Shown here: one piece after another, positions 19,336 to 28,869 of the stretch | Position numbering within the stretch: the stretch's first letter is position 1 | Layout: each line of letters opens with the position of its first letter | Source: Ignavibacteria bacterium | GTDB lineage: Bacteria; Bacteroidota; Ignavibacteria; Tepidaquicellales; Tepidaquicellaceae | DNA: 64,000 nt | Direction of reading: 5' to 3' | NCBI GenBank assembly: GCA_041649015.1 | Contig: JBAZNU010000001.1 | Coordinates: forward strand, 496,001-560,000 | Translations under genes and position numbers: made by a program | Notes under the pieces: model-generated | Databases searched by the model: none | What the model was told of the DNA's origin: nothing | Seen by the model: only the letters and a program-made list of their open reading frames with translations

Positions 19336-19519
19336 GGAAAAAAAACCCGGGAGGGGCGGAAATTATGATGTTTTATTTTATGTGTTATTTGAAAATAACT
19401 GATGTTTTTCGTTTCCTATAAGATTGTGCAAGTGCATACCACTTTAAAAATTATTTGTATAATTTATTAATCGTTTATATAGAAATAATAATTATTGCTG
19501 ATAAGAAAAGACATAAAAC

Positions 19520-20662
19520 TTGAATCCTACAAGAGCAGAAATATCGCTGAACAAACTTGAATACAATTACAATCAGATAAAGAAGCACTTACACAAAACA
19601 AATCCGAAAAAGGATATAAAGGTCTGCGGTGTTGTGAAGGCGAATGCATACGGACACGGAATAAGAGAAATAAGCCAGAAACTGATATCACTTGGGGCGG
19701 ATTTTCTTGGAGTAGCAAACTATGATGAGGCGATAAAATTAAGAACAACAATACCAGATGCAAACATACTTGTCTTTGGAACACTAATACACTCTAAACT
19801 AAAGCCGGCGGCATACGTTTCAAAACTTTTAAAATATAACCTTATAGCGACAGTTGCTTCGCTTGACACGGCAAAATTTCTTGACTTATACTCGGGAAGG
19901 CTGAAAAAGAAATTCAAGGTTCACATAAAGATAGATACAGGAATGAGAAGAATAGGATTTGATGTGAAGAGAGCTTATAAAAATATTGAACAGATATTTA
20001 CATACAAGAATCTTGATATAGAGGGAATTTACACACATTTTGCAACCGCAGAAATCGGCGACAAAGCATTTGCTAAAACACAGCTAAATCAATTCAAGGA
20101 GCTGCTTCATTTGCTAAAGAAGGCAGGAATGGAATTCCCTATCGTGCATGCGGCAAACAGCGGAGCGATACTGGATATTAAGGACTCATTATTTGATATG
20201 GTAAGACCAGGACTGCTGCTTTACGGATACTATCCATCGGAAGAGATTAAGAACAAGATAGAGCTGAAACCAATAATGAGTTTAAAATCTAAGGTCACTT
20301 ATATAAAGAGACTGGATAAAAACACAAGCATATCATACGGGAGAAAATATTTTACAAAGGAAAAGACTTTTATTGGTTCTATTCCAATAGGTTACGGAGA
20401 CGGTTACTGGCGTTCGCTTTCGAGTGCGGGAAAAGTTTGCATAAATAATGAATACTTTCCGATTGCCGGAACGATAACGATGGACTGGCTAATGGTAAAT
20501 CTTGGAAAGAAAAGTACCGTGAGAACCGGTGATGACGTACTGCTGATAGGCAGAGAGAACAAGAACGATCTAGGTGCCGATAAGATAGCAAAGATAGCGA
20601 AGTCAATCCCGTATGAAGTACTGTGTTCGTTTGCGGACAGAGTGCAGAGAATTTATGTATAA
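19520..20662 (+). CDS. alr: Alanine racemase
   Basis: PLP enzyme of 380 aa that interconverts L- and D-alanine for peptidoglycan. It begins with TTG at 19520, giving MNPTRAEISLNKL, which aligns with the usual N-terminus; no ATG is available there. PLP lysine in VVKANAYGHG (about residue 40), active-site motifs HIKIDTGMRRIGF and the second-half tyrosine in SISYGRKYF, then MDWLMVNLG near the end. Length is normal. It stands alone after a 338-nt spacer with repeats. Confidence 0.95.
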   Translation: MNPTRAEISLNKLEYNYNQIKKHLHKTNPKKDIKVCGVVKANAYGHGIREISQKLISLGADFLGVANYDEAIKLRTTIPDANILVFGTLIHSKLKPAAYVSKLLKYNLIATVASLDTAKFLDLYSGRLKKKFKVHIKIDTGMRRIGFDVKRAYKNIEQIFTYKNLDIEGIYTHFATAEIGDKAFAKTQLNQFKELLHLLKKAGMEFPIVHAANSGAILDIKDSLFDMVRPGLLLYGYYPSEEIKNKIELKPIMSLKSKVTYIKRLDKNTSISYGRKYFTKEKTFIGSIPIGYGDGYWRSLSSAGKVCINNEYFPIAGTITMDWLMVNLGKKSTVRTGDDVLLIGRENKNDLGADKIAKIAKSIPYEVLCSFADRVQRIYV

Positions 20663-20812
20663 AGATATAGGATTAGTACAGAGTTATGAGGTTAGAAAAG
20701 GTGTATGGATTTTTTGTTACTTTGGTAATTAGTATTTTACACTTCCTTCAAGATTGGATATTAATAAACAAAGGGTTTTAAAAAATAATATTATAAAAAG
20801 TAATAGAACTAT

Positions 20813-21421
20813 TTGAAGTACTTGATATATATTGTATTGGCGGCAGTATTATGGTTTGTGATGTTTGTATTGAAGCCGTTCAATTTCTGGGTAATGATGG
20901 CATTTTCGACGTCACTTCTTTCGGTGATTTCCTACCTGCATTATAAAGATCAGTTCAGGAAAGAGTATTTTAATTTTAATGAAATAGCGATAGGCATAGG
21001 AAGTGCGGCGCTGCTATACTTAATATTCTTTTTCGGAAGGTATGTGCTTGATACATTCGGTATAATTCCGGACCATGCGAATAACATAAACAGTGTTTAT
21101 GCGAATAAAGAGCAACTGCCGGAGTGGGTTGTGGCGATGCTGTTGTTTTTTCCTATAGGTTTTGGAGAGGAGTATTTCTGGCGGGGGTATATACAGAGGC
21201 ATTTAGCTGAGAAGCACGGAAAGTGGATTGCGTTAATAATAACTGTAGTATTTTACACTGCGGTACACATACCGACGGGAAATCCGATACTTTTACTTGC
21301 TTCATTTTTAGTAGGTGTTTACTGGGGGCTGATATTTATATGGCGAGGCAATATATTGGCAGCGGCGCTTTCGCACATGCTTTGGGACCCGTTTATTTTT
21401 GTGATATTCCCAATGAATTAA
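20813..21421 (+). CDS. CPBP-family intramembrane glutamic endopeptidase
   Basis: Membrane protein of 202 aa with about six helices and the CPBP (Abi/Rce1-like) motifs: GEEYFWRGYIQ (paired Glu and Arg), a His in YTAVHIPTG and AAALSHMLWDP in the last helices. The family cleaves prenylated or peptide substrates within membranes; the partner is unknown. The start is a TTG at 20813 that gives KYLIYIVLAAV as the first helix; no better ATG exists. It is followed 47 nt later by the UbiA gene. Confidence 0.85.
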   Translation: MKYLIYIVLAAVLWFVMFVLKPFNFWVMMAFSTSLLSVISYLHYKDQFRKEYFNFNEIAIGIGSAALLYLIFFFGRYVLDTFGIIPDHANNINSVYANKEQLPEWVVAMLLFFPIGFGEEYFWRGYIQRHLAEKHGKWIALIITVVFYTAVHIPTGNPILLLASFLVGVYWGLIFIWRGNILAAALSHMLWDPFIFVIFPMN

Positions 21422-21468
21422 TAAATGCATCAGATTGTTAAGAAATTAAGTAAATAATTAAAGATATA

Positions 21469-22431
21469 ATGGAACAAAATATGCAAGCCCCAAAGGGGTT
21501 TAAACTATTTATGATGGCAATACGTGCCTTTGCCTTTCCTGCGTCGGTAATACCTGTATTGTACGGTTCAATACTTTCGGTACTGCTGATGCCAGAGACA
21601 AACTTCAACTTTTTGTATTTTGCTTTGACGCTAATAGGGGCGATGTCGGTGCATGTAGGTTCAAACATAATAAACGATATTTACGACTACAAAAAAGGCA
21701 TCGACAAAGAAGATCCCGAAATAGGTATTCCGCACGGCGGTTCGATGGTAATTTCAAAGGGATTTGTATCGGTAGAAAAAATGAAGGTGATAGCTTTTAG
21801 TTCGCTTTTACTATCGGGGATAATAGGAATATATTTATGGCTGATGATAGGTCCATGGATACTATACCTGATGATATTCGGACTTTTCGCGGCGATATAT
21901 TATACGGCTAATCCTTTTGCATTGAAGTATAAAGCGCTGGGTGATTTAATGGTATTTCTTACATTTGGAGTCGGTATGACGCTTGGTGCATACATAGTAC
22001 AGACAGGGCATTTCGACTGGAGGCCTGTAGTACTTTCATCTCCTATAGGTCTGCTGATAATCGCGATACTACATACAAACAACATCCGCGATATGAAGTT
22101 TGACGGGGCTTTCGGCGTGAAGACGATTCCGATAATCATAGGGCAGAAGATGTCTATTTACATGTATGATGTATTAATAATTGGTGCATACGCTTCGATA
22201 ATACTTTTTGTATTGTTTGGACTGCTTCCATGGCCTGCGTTATTAAATTTGATAACGCTACCTACGGCATTAAAGCTTGTTAAGATGCTGAAGACAATAC
22301 CGGACGAAAACATACCCCGCTGGGAAGTAGGGACAAAGTTGAATATAATGACGGCACAATTCAATATGCAATTTGGATTGATGCTGAATCTTGGATTACT
22401 GATTGCGTTTTTATATACGCTGTTTATGTAG
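21469..22431 (+). CDS. menA: UbiA-family prenyltransferase, MenA-like
   Basis: Polytopic prenyltransferase of 320 aa, most like 1,4-dihydroxy-2-naphthoate polyprenyltransferase of menaquinone synthesis. The first Asp-rich motif is NIINDIYDYKKGID (about 65-78) with GGSMVISKG after it. The second is TNNIRDMKFDGAFGVKTIPIIIG (about 202-224). About eight or nine helices. Menaquinone would serve the bd oxidase and the cytochrome b encoded elsewhere in the window. No other men genes are adjacent, so the exact aromatic substrate is inferred. A terminator follows. Confidence 0.8.
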   Translation: MEQNMQAPKGFKLFMMAIRAFAFPASVIPVLYGSILSVLLMPETNFNFLYFALTLIGAMSVHVGSNIINDIYDYKKGIDKEDPEIGIPHGGSMVISKGFVSVEKMKVIAFSSLLLSGIIGIYLWLMIGPWILYLMIFGLFAAIYYTANPFALKYKALGDLMVFLTFGVGMTLGAYIVQTGHFDWRPVVLSSPIGLLIIAILHTNNIRDMKFDGAFGVKTIPIIIGQKMSIYMYDVLIIGAYASIILFVLFGLLPWPALLNLITLPTALKLVKMLKTIPDENIPRWEVGTKLNIMTAQFNMQFGLMLNLGLLIAFLYTLFM

Positions 22432-22456
22432 AAGAAAAGATTTTAAATTATTAAGA

Positions 22457-22490
22457 AGAGCCGCAAGAGTAAATTACTGCGGCTTTTTTA
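22457..22490. terminator. Rho-independent terminator after menA-like gene
   Basis: Stem AGCCGCA / TGCGGCT with a 12-nt loop, then seven T. It sits directly before the convergent minus-strand stop at 22491 and may serve both directions. Confidence 0.85.
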
Positions 22491-23285
22491 TTACTCGTAG
22501 TATTCGCGAAAGACGCGCCACTGATTGCCGGTTTCTTCACTTTTGAAGAGGCGCAGTGTTTTAATTCCTTTTTCTTCCTTTTTATCTGCGGTAAAGGTCT
22601 GATTAAATTTAACGTTTACGTAGTTTTTGTTAACTGAATCGTATTCAATTTTAACATCGTTTACTTTTACGGAAATATTTTTAACGGATTCGAATGATTT
22701 TGTAACTCTTTTGATACGTTCATCGTAGGAGACGGTTTTTCCGCCTTTATCAACATACTGATAATCTTTATCGAGAAGTTCGCGATAACGGAAGATATCT
22801 CGGCTTTCCCATGCTGTTTCCCATGTTCTCATAAACTGATTGATGGGATAATCTTCGGAAGAATAATATTCGTTGAGTTTAATATATGTAAATACAGCGG
22901 AGACGATGAAAAGCACGGAAAGGACACCAATGCTTGAGAAGAGAAGAACTCTTCTTCTGAATTTAAAGTCGAGCTTTTCTTTGTAACGTGTATTAAATTC
23001 CTCCTGAAACTCTTCCAAAGGCTCGGATTTATCAGGCTGTACTATTTCCTGTTTTTGATTGATCGAGCGGATTTCCGGCGTGTTAATTTTTTCAAGAATT
23101 TCTGATAAAGTTTTATTACCGACATTTTCGGCTTTAGATTTTACTGAAGGATTTTCATAGCAATCGGGGGTAGAGCATCCCCGGTACTTTTCCCAGCAAG
23201 ATTTATGATGAGGAATCTCGCAGCGGAAGCAGACGGTCTTTTCCTCATTATTTTTAATAACCTTATTGCAATACGGACAAATCAT
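22491..23285 (-). CDS. RING-like zinc-finger membrane protein with NTF2-like C-terminus
   Basis: Unusual three-part protein of 264 aa. Residues 1-45 hold a RING-like zinc pattern (ICPYCNKVI, VCFRCEIPHHKSCWEKY, GCSTPDC), similar to prokaryotic RING finger family 1. Residues about 50-95 are polar. One transmembrane helix follows at about 108-130 (LLFSSIGVLSVLFIVSAVF). Residues about 145-264 resemble an NTF2/SnoaL-like fold (FMRTWETAWESRDIFRYREL, then a WRVFREYYE end). The topology would put the zinc domain inside and the NTF2-like domain outside. No enzymatic role can be assigned. Confidence 0.7.
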   Translation of the reverse strand: MICPYCNKVIKNNEEKTVCFRCEIPHHKSCWEKYRGCSTPDCYENPSVKSKAENVGNKTLSEILEKINTPEIRSINQKQEIVQPDKSEPLEEFQEEFNTRYKEKLDFKFRRRVLLFSSIGVLSVLFIVSAVFTYIKLNEYYSSEDYPINQFMRTWETAWESRDIFRYRELLDKDYQYVDKGGKTVSYDERIKRVTKSFESVKNISVKVNDVKIEYDSVNKNYVNVKFNQTFTADKKEEKGIKTLRLFKSEETGNQWRVFREYYE

Positions 23286-23333
23286 CAGTTACAAAATTAA
23301 GCAGAAACGATTACTTTAGAAATGTAATAATTA

Positions 23334-24413
23334 TTAGAATACAATACCCGAGCAAAAGACCAGACTATTTCTATGTTTAGAGTTTAATGAGAAAAGGCTT
23401 TGGTCGGAAGCGAGAAAATCGTATTCTGCTTTAATGTAGAAATTATCTATCGGTTTGAAAGTAAAACCGAATGCGGCTCCTACGAGATTAAGAAAATCGC
23501 CGCTATCGCCTGCACCGTCTGAAATAATGGCATTAGGGTCATGAAACCACTCACCGCGAAGTGTTAAGTTTAGTTTCGGGTGGAGGTTATACCTCAGCTG
23601 AAGCATACCAGAATTCATGAATGCAGTTTTTGAAGAATCCTCATTATCGGAATTAGTCGAAAGTGCAAAATCAAAGAAGCCTACGAAGTCAAACTTACCA
23701 AAAGAATATGAAAGGACTAAGTCGTTATAGAACAACCATTGATTCTGAAATTCGAAATCCGCTTCATTTCCAAAAGCATTTCCGTAAAAGAAAGTCAAAT
23801 TTTTAAAAGGTGTGTAAGTCATTGACACACCTATTGATTTATTGTCATTGTTTTTTGAAACAATATGGTATGCATTGTAGTAGTAAACGCTTGCTGAAAA
23901 TTTTTCTGAAAAGTCGTGCTGAAGCTGCACACCGATAAAACTGGAGGGCTGAAAATAGCCGCCAACAGAGGTTGTAGATAGAAAGTTGTATTCGGGTATG
24001 GAAGATTCAAGGCCGATGTAATTGGACATATACCCAACTCTTAAAGAAGTCTGCTTATTAAATTTATAACCGAAGTAAGCACGTTTGATATATTTAATAA
24101 ACTGTTTATTAAGCGGTGTTAGAATGAACGGAATATCTCCGAACTGAAAAGCGACCGAAGAAAAAACATGGGGGCTGTCATAATCAAGCATAAGTAAAGC
24201 AATGTTAAGACGAAACTCATCATGATACATACTATTAGAGCTAAAATCTCTGATTTTAGAAGCAGAATCGTTAGAACTGTTAAGGTCAACCGCATAGTAA
24301 GAATCAACGAGTACATGAAATTTAATATCGTGAAGAATAGAATTATTTGAATCGTTTTGCGGAAAAGCAAGCGCCGGAATAAAAGCAAACACAAATAAGA
24401 TAAGTATTTTCAT
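23334..24413 (-). CDS. Outer-membrane porin-like beta-barrel protein
   Basis: Exported 359-aa protein: signal peptide ending ALAFPQ, then alternating amphipathic strands rich in aromatic residues and a C-terminal strand ending in F (NSLVFCSGIVF), as expected for outer-membrane barrels. The arrangement resembles phosphate-selective-porin-like or generic porin proteins of Bacteroidota, but I see no specific family motif, so the substrate is unknown. It is read away from the sigma/anti-sigma genes across a 459-nt gap and is close to the RING-like gene (48 nt). Confidence 0.7.
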   Translation of the reverse strand: MKILILFVFAFIPALAFPQNDSNNSILHDIKFHVLVDSYYAVDLNSSNDSASKIRDFSSNSMYHDEFRLNIALLMLDYDSPHVFSSVAFQFGDIPFILTPLNKQFIKYIKRAYFGYKFNKQTSLRVGYMSNYIGLESSIPEYNFLSTTSVGGYFQPSSFIGVQLQHDFSEKFSASVYYYNAYHIVSKNNDNKSIGVSMTYTPFKNLTFFYGNAFGNEADFEFQNQWLFYNDLVLSYSFGKFDFVGFFDFALSTNSDNEDSSKTAFMNSGMLQLRYNLHPKLNLTLRGEWFHDPNAIISDGAGDSGDFLNLVGAAFGFTFKPIDNFYIKAEYDFLASDQSLFSLNSKHRNSLVFCSGIVF

Positions 24414-24872
24414 TAGTTCGGGGTTTTGTTAAGTAAAATTAATTAATATTGATTTGATGTGAAATGCAAATATGGATGGGAGAAGTGATTAATTAGATAT
24501 ATAAAAACTTGTTTTTAACGAAACTAGCAGAAGATGAAGAAAAATTTAAAAACCTGTAGCCAAATGAAAAAGAGAGAGGGGGTACTAAAACAGAGCAGGT
24601 ATGATGTAATTTTAGATGTTTGATTAACGTTTGATTAGGTAAATTGAGGCGGACAATACCGTTTTAATATTATGATATTTTATAAGTTTTATGTTTTGGA
24701 TGTAAAGTCAGAAAATGAGCCTTAAAAAGGTGTTGTTGCCCGGAGAAAAGAATTTTTAAAATTATTAGTAGAATACTTAGGGGATGAAAGTGCGGAATGT
24801 TACAAAACCCATCCCTTCCTTCCAAAAGAGACCCCGGGAAGGAAGGGAAAGAAATATACTTTATTTCTGATT
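24414..24872. other. Intergenic region upstream of porin gene
   Basis: 459 nt with no credible gene. It contains the porin promoter region and, at its right end, the GC-rich terminator of the anti-sigma gene. Confidence 0.6.
24813..24847 (-). terminator. GC-rich terminator hairpin after anti-sigma gene
   Basis: Perfect 11-bp stem CCCTTCCTTCC / GGAAGGAAGGG with a 13-nt loop, 26 nt past the stop of the minus-strand anti-sigma gene; GGGTTTTG follows in the transcribed direction. Confidence 0.75.
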
Positions 24873-25805
24873 TTATTTTCTTTCTTCTTTTTCTACTTCT
24901 ACTTTGACTTTGCCGTCTTCGCGGATAATTTTAATTTCATTGGGTTTAACGTTTGAATTATCTTCGATGACTTTCCTTTTGATTTCGTCGTCGGACATAT
25001 TACCATTAATTCCGACACCGATTGCTGATTTAAGTTTAACAATTTCTTCTTTGCCGTCACCACCAACAATAACTTCCATATTTTGTCCGTTAAGGCTGGA
25101 ATTTTCCGGAAATTTTATCATAAGTCTATTATGGTCACCAATTTTTTCATAGGAAACAATGGCGTTTTCAAAACCGTTTTCTTTGAGTTGTTTTTGGATT
25201 TCTGCTATTATTTCAGCTTCGGTTTTTCCGCTTGAAGAAACTTCAATTCTGAAGAACTTTTCAAGAGCTGCGGAGTACAAAGGAACGGTTGAATGTTCGG
25301 TCAACGGAAAAACTTTCACTGAATTTATTTCATGAATTTTTTCAAGGTCGTTTTTATGGAGCATGGCAGTTTGTTCATCTATTCCCTGCAAGACGGTGTT
25401 AAACTCGGCTATGTCAATACCGTTGATATTTTTAATGTTTATAGTCAGGGGGGCATTACTAAGCCATGGAAGTTTATTAAGACTTTGAGAAACTATATTT
25501 TCATTTTCCGGCTTTGATGTCCAAGAGTATGCATAACCGATATTTTTTTCATGGTTAACGGGATAATTACATGCACCAACTACAAAGATGAGAAATACTG
25601 CAATTGCAATTTTAACTTTATGTTCTAAGATAAATGTTTTCATTTTGTGTTTACTTTTCGTTTGTAAATTTTGATTTCTAAAAAGTGCTTTTGTTGTTCT
25701 TTCGAAAGAGCCATCGTACTTTTCCTGACGAATTTTATCCCAGTACCTGTCCATTTGCTTCGTCTCCTTTCTGTCTGATTCCTGATAATATTTTGAGTGT
25801 TTCAT
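24873..25805 (-). CDS. Putative anti-sigma factor, single transmembrane segment
   Basis: Protein of 310 aa encoded directly after an ECF sigma gene. A charged cytosolic N-terminus (1-65, including MDRYWDKIRQEKYDGSF) precedes one helix (about 67-85, IAIAVFLIFVVGAC). An extracytoplasmic region with two or three alpha/beta segments follows (IEVSSSGKTEAEIIAEIQ.., MSDDEIKRKVIEDNSNVK..). The start ATG at 25805 has GGAG 9 nt upstream, so its overlap of 71 nt with the sigma gene is real. The role is inferred from position and topology; no ZAS zinc motif was seen. Confidence 0.65.
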   Translation of the reverse strand: MKHSKYYQESDRKETKQMDRYWDKIRQEKYDGSFERTTKALFRNQNLQTKSKHKMKTFILEHKVKIAIAVFLIFVVGACNYPVNHEKNIGYAYSWTSKPENENIVSQSLNKLPWLSNAPLTINIKNINGIDIAEFNTVLQGIDEQTAMLHKNDLEKIHEINSVKVFPLTEHSTVPLYSAALEKFFRIEVSSSGKTEAEIIAEIQKQLKENGFENAIVSYEKIGDHNRLMIKFPENSSLNGQNMEVIVGGDGKEEIVKLKSAIGVGINGNMSDDEIKRKVIEDNSNVKPNEIKIIREDGKVKVEVEKEERK

Positions 25806-26361
25806 CTTGTAAATCTCCTTTTTCGAGATTGTTTAACAGATTGTTATTTCCGCAATTTTCGAGAATATATTTTCTGAGTTTTTCACGAACCCTGCTAAGT
25901 CTTGATTTCACTGCTGATTCGCTTTTCTCGTTCTGAATTTCCTGAATTTCGCGTATTGATAAATTTGCAACTTCAAAGAGTAAAATTGCAGAGCGCTCTT
26001 TGTAATTTAACTTTGAAAGTGCATTTAGTAAAACTATCTTGTCTTTATCATTATCGTTCCTGTCGTAGAGTTCGTAAACAATTTTCTCGTTGTGCTCTTC
26101 GCCGAGCGGTATAAATCTTTTCCAGAAACTATTTCTGTGCACCGAAATAAATTCCCGGGATGCTATCGTGAAAATCCAGCTTTTAAATTTTGCTGTATCA
26201 GAAAGCGTGTTAATTTTTCTATAGCTTTTTACGAGAGTATTTTGAAACAATTCCTCGGCATCGTCATAGCCGCCGTTTTTAAACATAGCCTTGCAATACC
26301 GAAGTAAATCATTATATACCGGTTTCAGCAACTCTACATATTTGTCATTTTCCAGAGACAT
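25735..26361 (-). CDS. ECF-type RNA polymerase sigma factor
   Basis: Sigma-70 family protein of 208 aa. Region 2 is visible as YDDAEELFQNTLVKSYRKI and FKSWIFTIASREFISVHR. Region 4 is visible as LSKLNYKERSAILLFEVANL, then IREIQEIQNEKSESAVKSRL and SRVREKLRKYI. About 35 extra residues follow region 4. The coding end overlaps the anti-sigma gene by 71 nt. It likely directs an envelope or stress regulon, but the targets are not visible here. Its promoter faces the suf operon across 199 nt. Confidence 0.92.
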   Translation of the reverse strand: MSLENDKYVELLKPVYNDLLRYCKAMFKNGGYDDAEELFQNTLVKSYRKINTLSDTAKFKSWIFTIASREFISVHRNSFWKRFIPLGEEHNEKIVYELYDRNDNDKDKIVLLNALSKLNYKERSAILLFEVANLSIREIQEIQNEKSESAVKSRLSRVREKLRKYILENCGNNNLLNNLEKGDLQDETLKILSGIRQKGDEANGQVLG

Positions 26362-26506
26362 TAATATTAACGTTTGTATATAAGACGCTTTTGGGATGCA
26401 AAAGGTCGCAAAATGGAATATAAATATTTTAGAGATACAATTTTATGCTTAATTTGATATAGTTATGAACTTTTTGAGAGAGGTTTGGGTTTTAAGATTA
26501 TAAATG

Positions 26507-26521
26507 GGACTAAAATAGTCC
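26507..26521. promoter_or_regulatory. IscR type-1-like operator upstream of sufB
   Basis: GGACTAAAATAGTCC, a palindrome whose core GACTAAAATAGTC fits the core of the IscR type 1 site consensus (GACTrwwwYAGTC). It ends 39 nt before the sufB ATG and directly precedes a TATTAT box at 26529. No Rrf2/IscR gene lies in the window. Confidence 0.65.
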
Positions 26522-26560
26522 TGTTTTCTATTATACTGAAAAATAAACAAGTTATAAACA

Positions 26561-27997
26561 ATGAGTGACGATATTATTCTGGAAAAAATAGGCAGTGACT
26601 ATGAATTTGGTTTCACGACCGATATAGATATGGAAACGCTTCCAAAGGGACTGAATGAAGACGTTGTAAAATTCATTTCCAAGAAAAAAGGCGAGCCGGA
26701 ATTTATGCTTGACTGGAGACTGAAGGCATACAAGCACTGGCTGAAGATGGAAGAACCGAAATGGGCAAATGTACACTATCCGAAAATTAACTATCAGGAT
26801 GTAATATATTATGCAGCTCCGAAGAAAGAAAACAAGATGAACTCTCTTGACGATCTTGACCCAAAGATAAAGGAAACATATGAGAAGCTCGGAATTCCTC
26901 TTGTTGAACAGCAGTTTTTAGCAGGAGTAGCAGTGGATGCAGTTATGGACAGTGTTTCGGTTATGACGACGTACAGGGAAAAGCTGAGTGATTTAGGTAT
27001 AATATTTTCATCTATTAGCGAGGCGATAAAAGAACATCCTGAGCTTGTGAGAAAGTATCTTGGTTCGGTAGTACCTTATACAGATAACTATTTTGGTGCT
27101 TTGAATTCGGCAGTATTCAGCGACGGTTCATTTGTTTACATACCAAAAGGCGTGAGATGCCCGATGGAACTTTCAACATACTTCAGGATAAATGCGGCTA
27201 ATACGGGACAGTTTGAAAGGACTCTCATAATTGCAGACGAGGGTGCATACGTTTCATACCTCGAAGGATGCACGGCACCGATGAGAGATGAGAATCAGCT
27301 GCATGCGGCAATAGTCGAGCTGATAGCAATGGACGGTGCGGAGATAAAATATTCAACTGTGCAGAACTGGTATCCGGGCGACAAAGACGGAAAGGGCGGA
27401 ATATATAATTTTGTAACGAAGAGAGGAATTTGCGGAGAGGGTGCAAAGATATCGTGGACGCAGGTTGAGACGGGAAGTTCGATAACCTGGAAATATCCCA
27501 GCGTAATTTTAAAGGGCGACAATTCGATAGGAGAGTTTTACAGCGTTGCGCTGACGAATAACATGCAGCAGGCAGATACGGGCACAAAGATGATACACAT
27601 TGGGAAAAACACAAAGAGCAGGATAGTATCAAAGGGGATATCAGCGGGAAAGAGCCAGAACAGTTACAGGGGACTTGTTAAGGTTGCAAAAGGCGCAGAG
27701 GGGGCAAGAAACTTTTCGCAGTGCGACTCGCTGCTAATGGGCGATAAATGCGGGGCTCACACGTTCCCCTATTTTAATATAAAGAATAAGAAAGCAACTG
27801 TTGAGCATGAAGCAACAACATCAAAGATTGGAGAAGACATATTGTTCTACTGCCAGCAAAGAGGTATATCGGAGGAGGATGCGGTGGCGCTGATTGTGAA
27901 TGGGTATGCAAAGGAAGTACTTAATCAACTGCCGATGGAGTTTGCGGTTGAGGCGCAAAAACTTCTGGCGATATCGCTGGAAGGAAGTGTGGGGTGA
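26561..27997 (+). CDS. sufB: Fe-S cluster scaffold SufB
   Basis: SufB of 478 aa, the main scaffold of the SufBC2D complex that builds Fe-S clusters in the cytosol. It matches the family from the N-terminal [22 protein letters not shown] to the beta-helix core ([26 protein letters not shown], then YLEGCTAP). Near the C-terminus are [24 protein letters not shown] and the final helices. Length is normal. It leads a sufBCDSE-sufT operon and is preceded by an IscR-like palindrome. A heptamer repeat and a 114-nt gap separate it from sufC. Confidence 0.97.
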   Translation: MSDDIILEKIGSDYEFGFTTDIDMETLPKGLNEDVVKFISKKKGEPEFMLDWRLKAYKHWLKMEEPKWANVHYPKINYQDVIYYAAPKKENKMNSLDDLDPKIKETYEKLGIPLVEQQFLAGVAVDAVMDSVSVMTTYREKLSDLGIIFSSISEAIKEHPELVRKYLGSVVPYTDNYFGALNSAVFSDGSFVYIPKGVRCPMELSTYFRINAANTGQFERTLIIADEGAYVSYLEGCTAPMRDENQLHAAIVELIAMDGAEIKYSTVQNWYPGDKDGKGGIYNFVTKRGICGEGAKISWTQVETGSSITWKYPSVILKGDNSIGEFYSVALTNNMQQADTGTKMIHIGKNTKSRIVSKGISAGKSQNSYRGLVKVAKGAEGARNFSQCDSLLMGDKCGAHTFPYFNIKNKKATVEHEATTSKIGEDILFYCQQRGISEEDAVALIVNGYAKEVLNQLPMEFAVEAQKLLAISLEGSVG

Positions 27998-27999
27998 TT

Positions 28000-28034
28000 T
28001 AGTTGATAGTTGATAGTTTATAGTTGTTAGCTGT
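28000..28034 (+). repeat. Heptanucleotide repeat tract (TAGTTGA-like, five units)
   Basis: TAGTTGA, TAGTTGA, TAGTTTA, TAGTTGT, TAGCTGT in exact 7-nt register, starting two bases after the sufB stop. Confidence 0.8.
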
Positions 28035-28111
28035 CAGAAAACAAAGAAGGCTAATAGCTGAGAGAATCAAAGAAATTTTTAATATTAATTAAAGAAGAAT
28101 TAAATAATAAA

Positions 28112-28867
28112 ATGCTAAGAATTAAAGGATTAAGGGCAAAGGTAGAAGGAAAAGAAATTTTAAAGGGATTAGACCTTGAAGTAAAGAAAGGCGAGGTTCA
28201 TGCAATCATGGGACCTAACGGCTCGGGAAAATCAACATTGGCATCAGTACTTGCAGGACGAGAAGGATATGAAGTGACGGATGGGGAGGTTATTTATGAC
28301 GGGAAGAACCTATTAGAGATAGAGGCAGAGGAAAGAGCAAGAGAAGGAATATTTCTTGCGTTCCAGTACCCGATAGAAATACCGGGAGTTTCAACGACAA
28401 ACTTTATGAAAACCTCTATTAATGAAATAAGAAAGCACAACGGACTTGAGCCTATGAAAGCACAGGAATTCATGAAAAGACTCAGGGACAAAGCAGCACT
28501 AGTAGAGCTTGATGTTGAAATGACGAAGAGATATGTAAACGTTGGATTTTCCGGCGGAGAGAAGAAACGAAACGAAATATTTCAGATGGCAATGCTTGAG
28601 CCAAGGCTCGGAATACTTGATGAAACTGATTCAGGTTTAGATATTGATGCGCTAAAAATAGTGGCAAACGGAGTAAACAAACTGAGAAACAAAGATAATG
28701 CATTTGTTGTGATAACACACTATCAGAGACTGCTTGAATACATAGTGCCTGATTTTGTTCATGTGTTATACAACGGAAGGATAGTAAAATCGGGAGACAA
28801 GAACCTGGCATTGCATCTTGAAGAAGAGGGTTACGACTGGATTAAGGAAGAAAGTGCAGGGGTATAA
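28112..28867 (+). CDS. sufC: Fe-S assembly ATPase SufC
   Basis: ABC-type ATPase of 251 aa that energises SufBCD. Walker A GPNGSGKST (about residues 34-42), the Q-loop in LAFQYPIEIPGVS, the SufC-type signature FSGGEKKRNEIFQMA, Walker B LGILDETDSGLDIDAL and the switch His in VITHYQRL. These are the SufC variants rather than transporter ones. It precedes sufD by 2 nt. Confidence 0.97.
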   Translation: MLRIKGLRAKVEGKEILKGLDLEVKKGEVHAIMGPNGSGKSTLASVLAGREGYEVTDGEVIYDGKNLLEIEAEERAREGIFLAFQYPIEIPGVSTTNFMKTSINEIRKHNGLEPMKAQEFMKRLRDKAALVELDVEMTKRYVNVGFSGGEKKRNEIFQMAMLEPRLGILDETDSGLDIDALKIVANGVNKLRNKDNAFVVITHYQRLLEYIVPDFVHVLYNGRIVKSGDKNLALHLEEEGYDWIKEESAGV

Positions 28868-28869
28868 GA

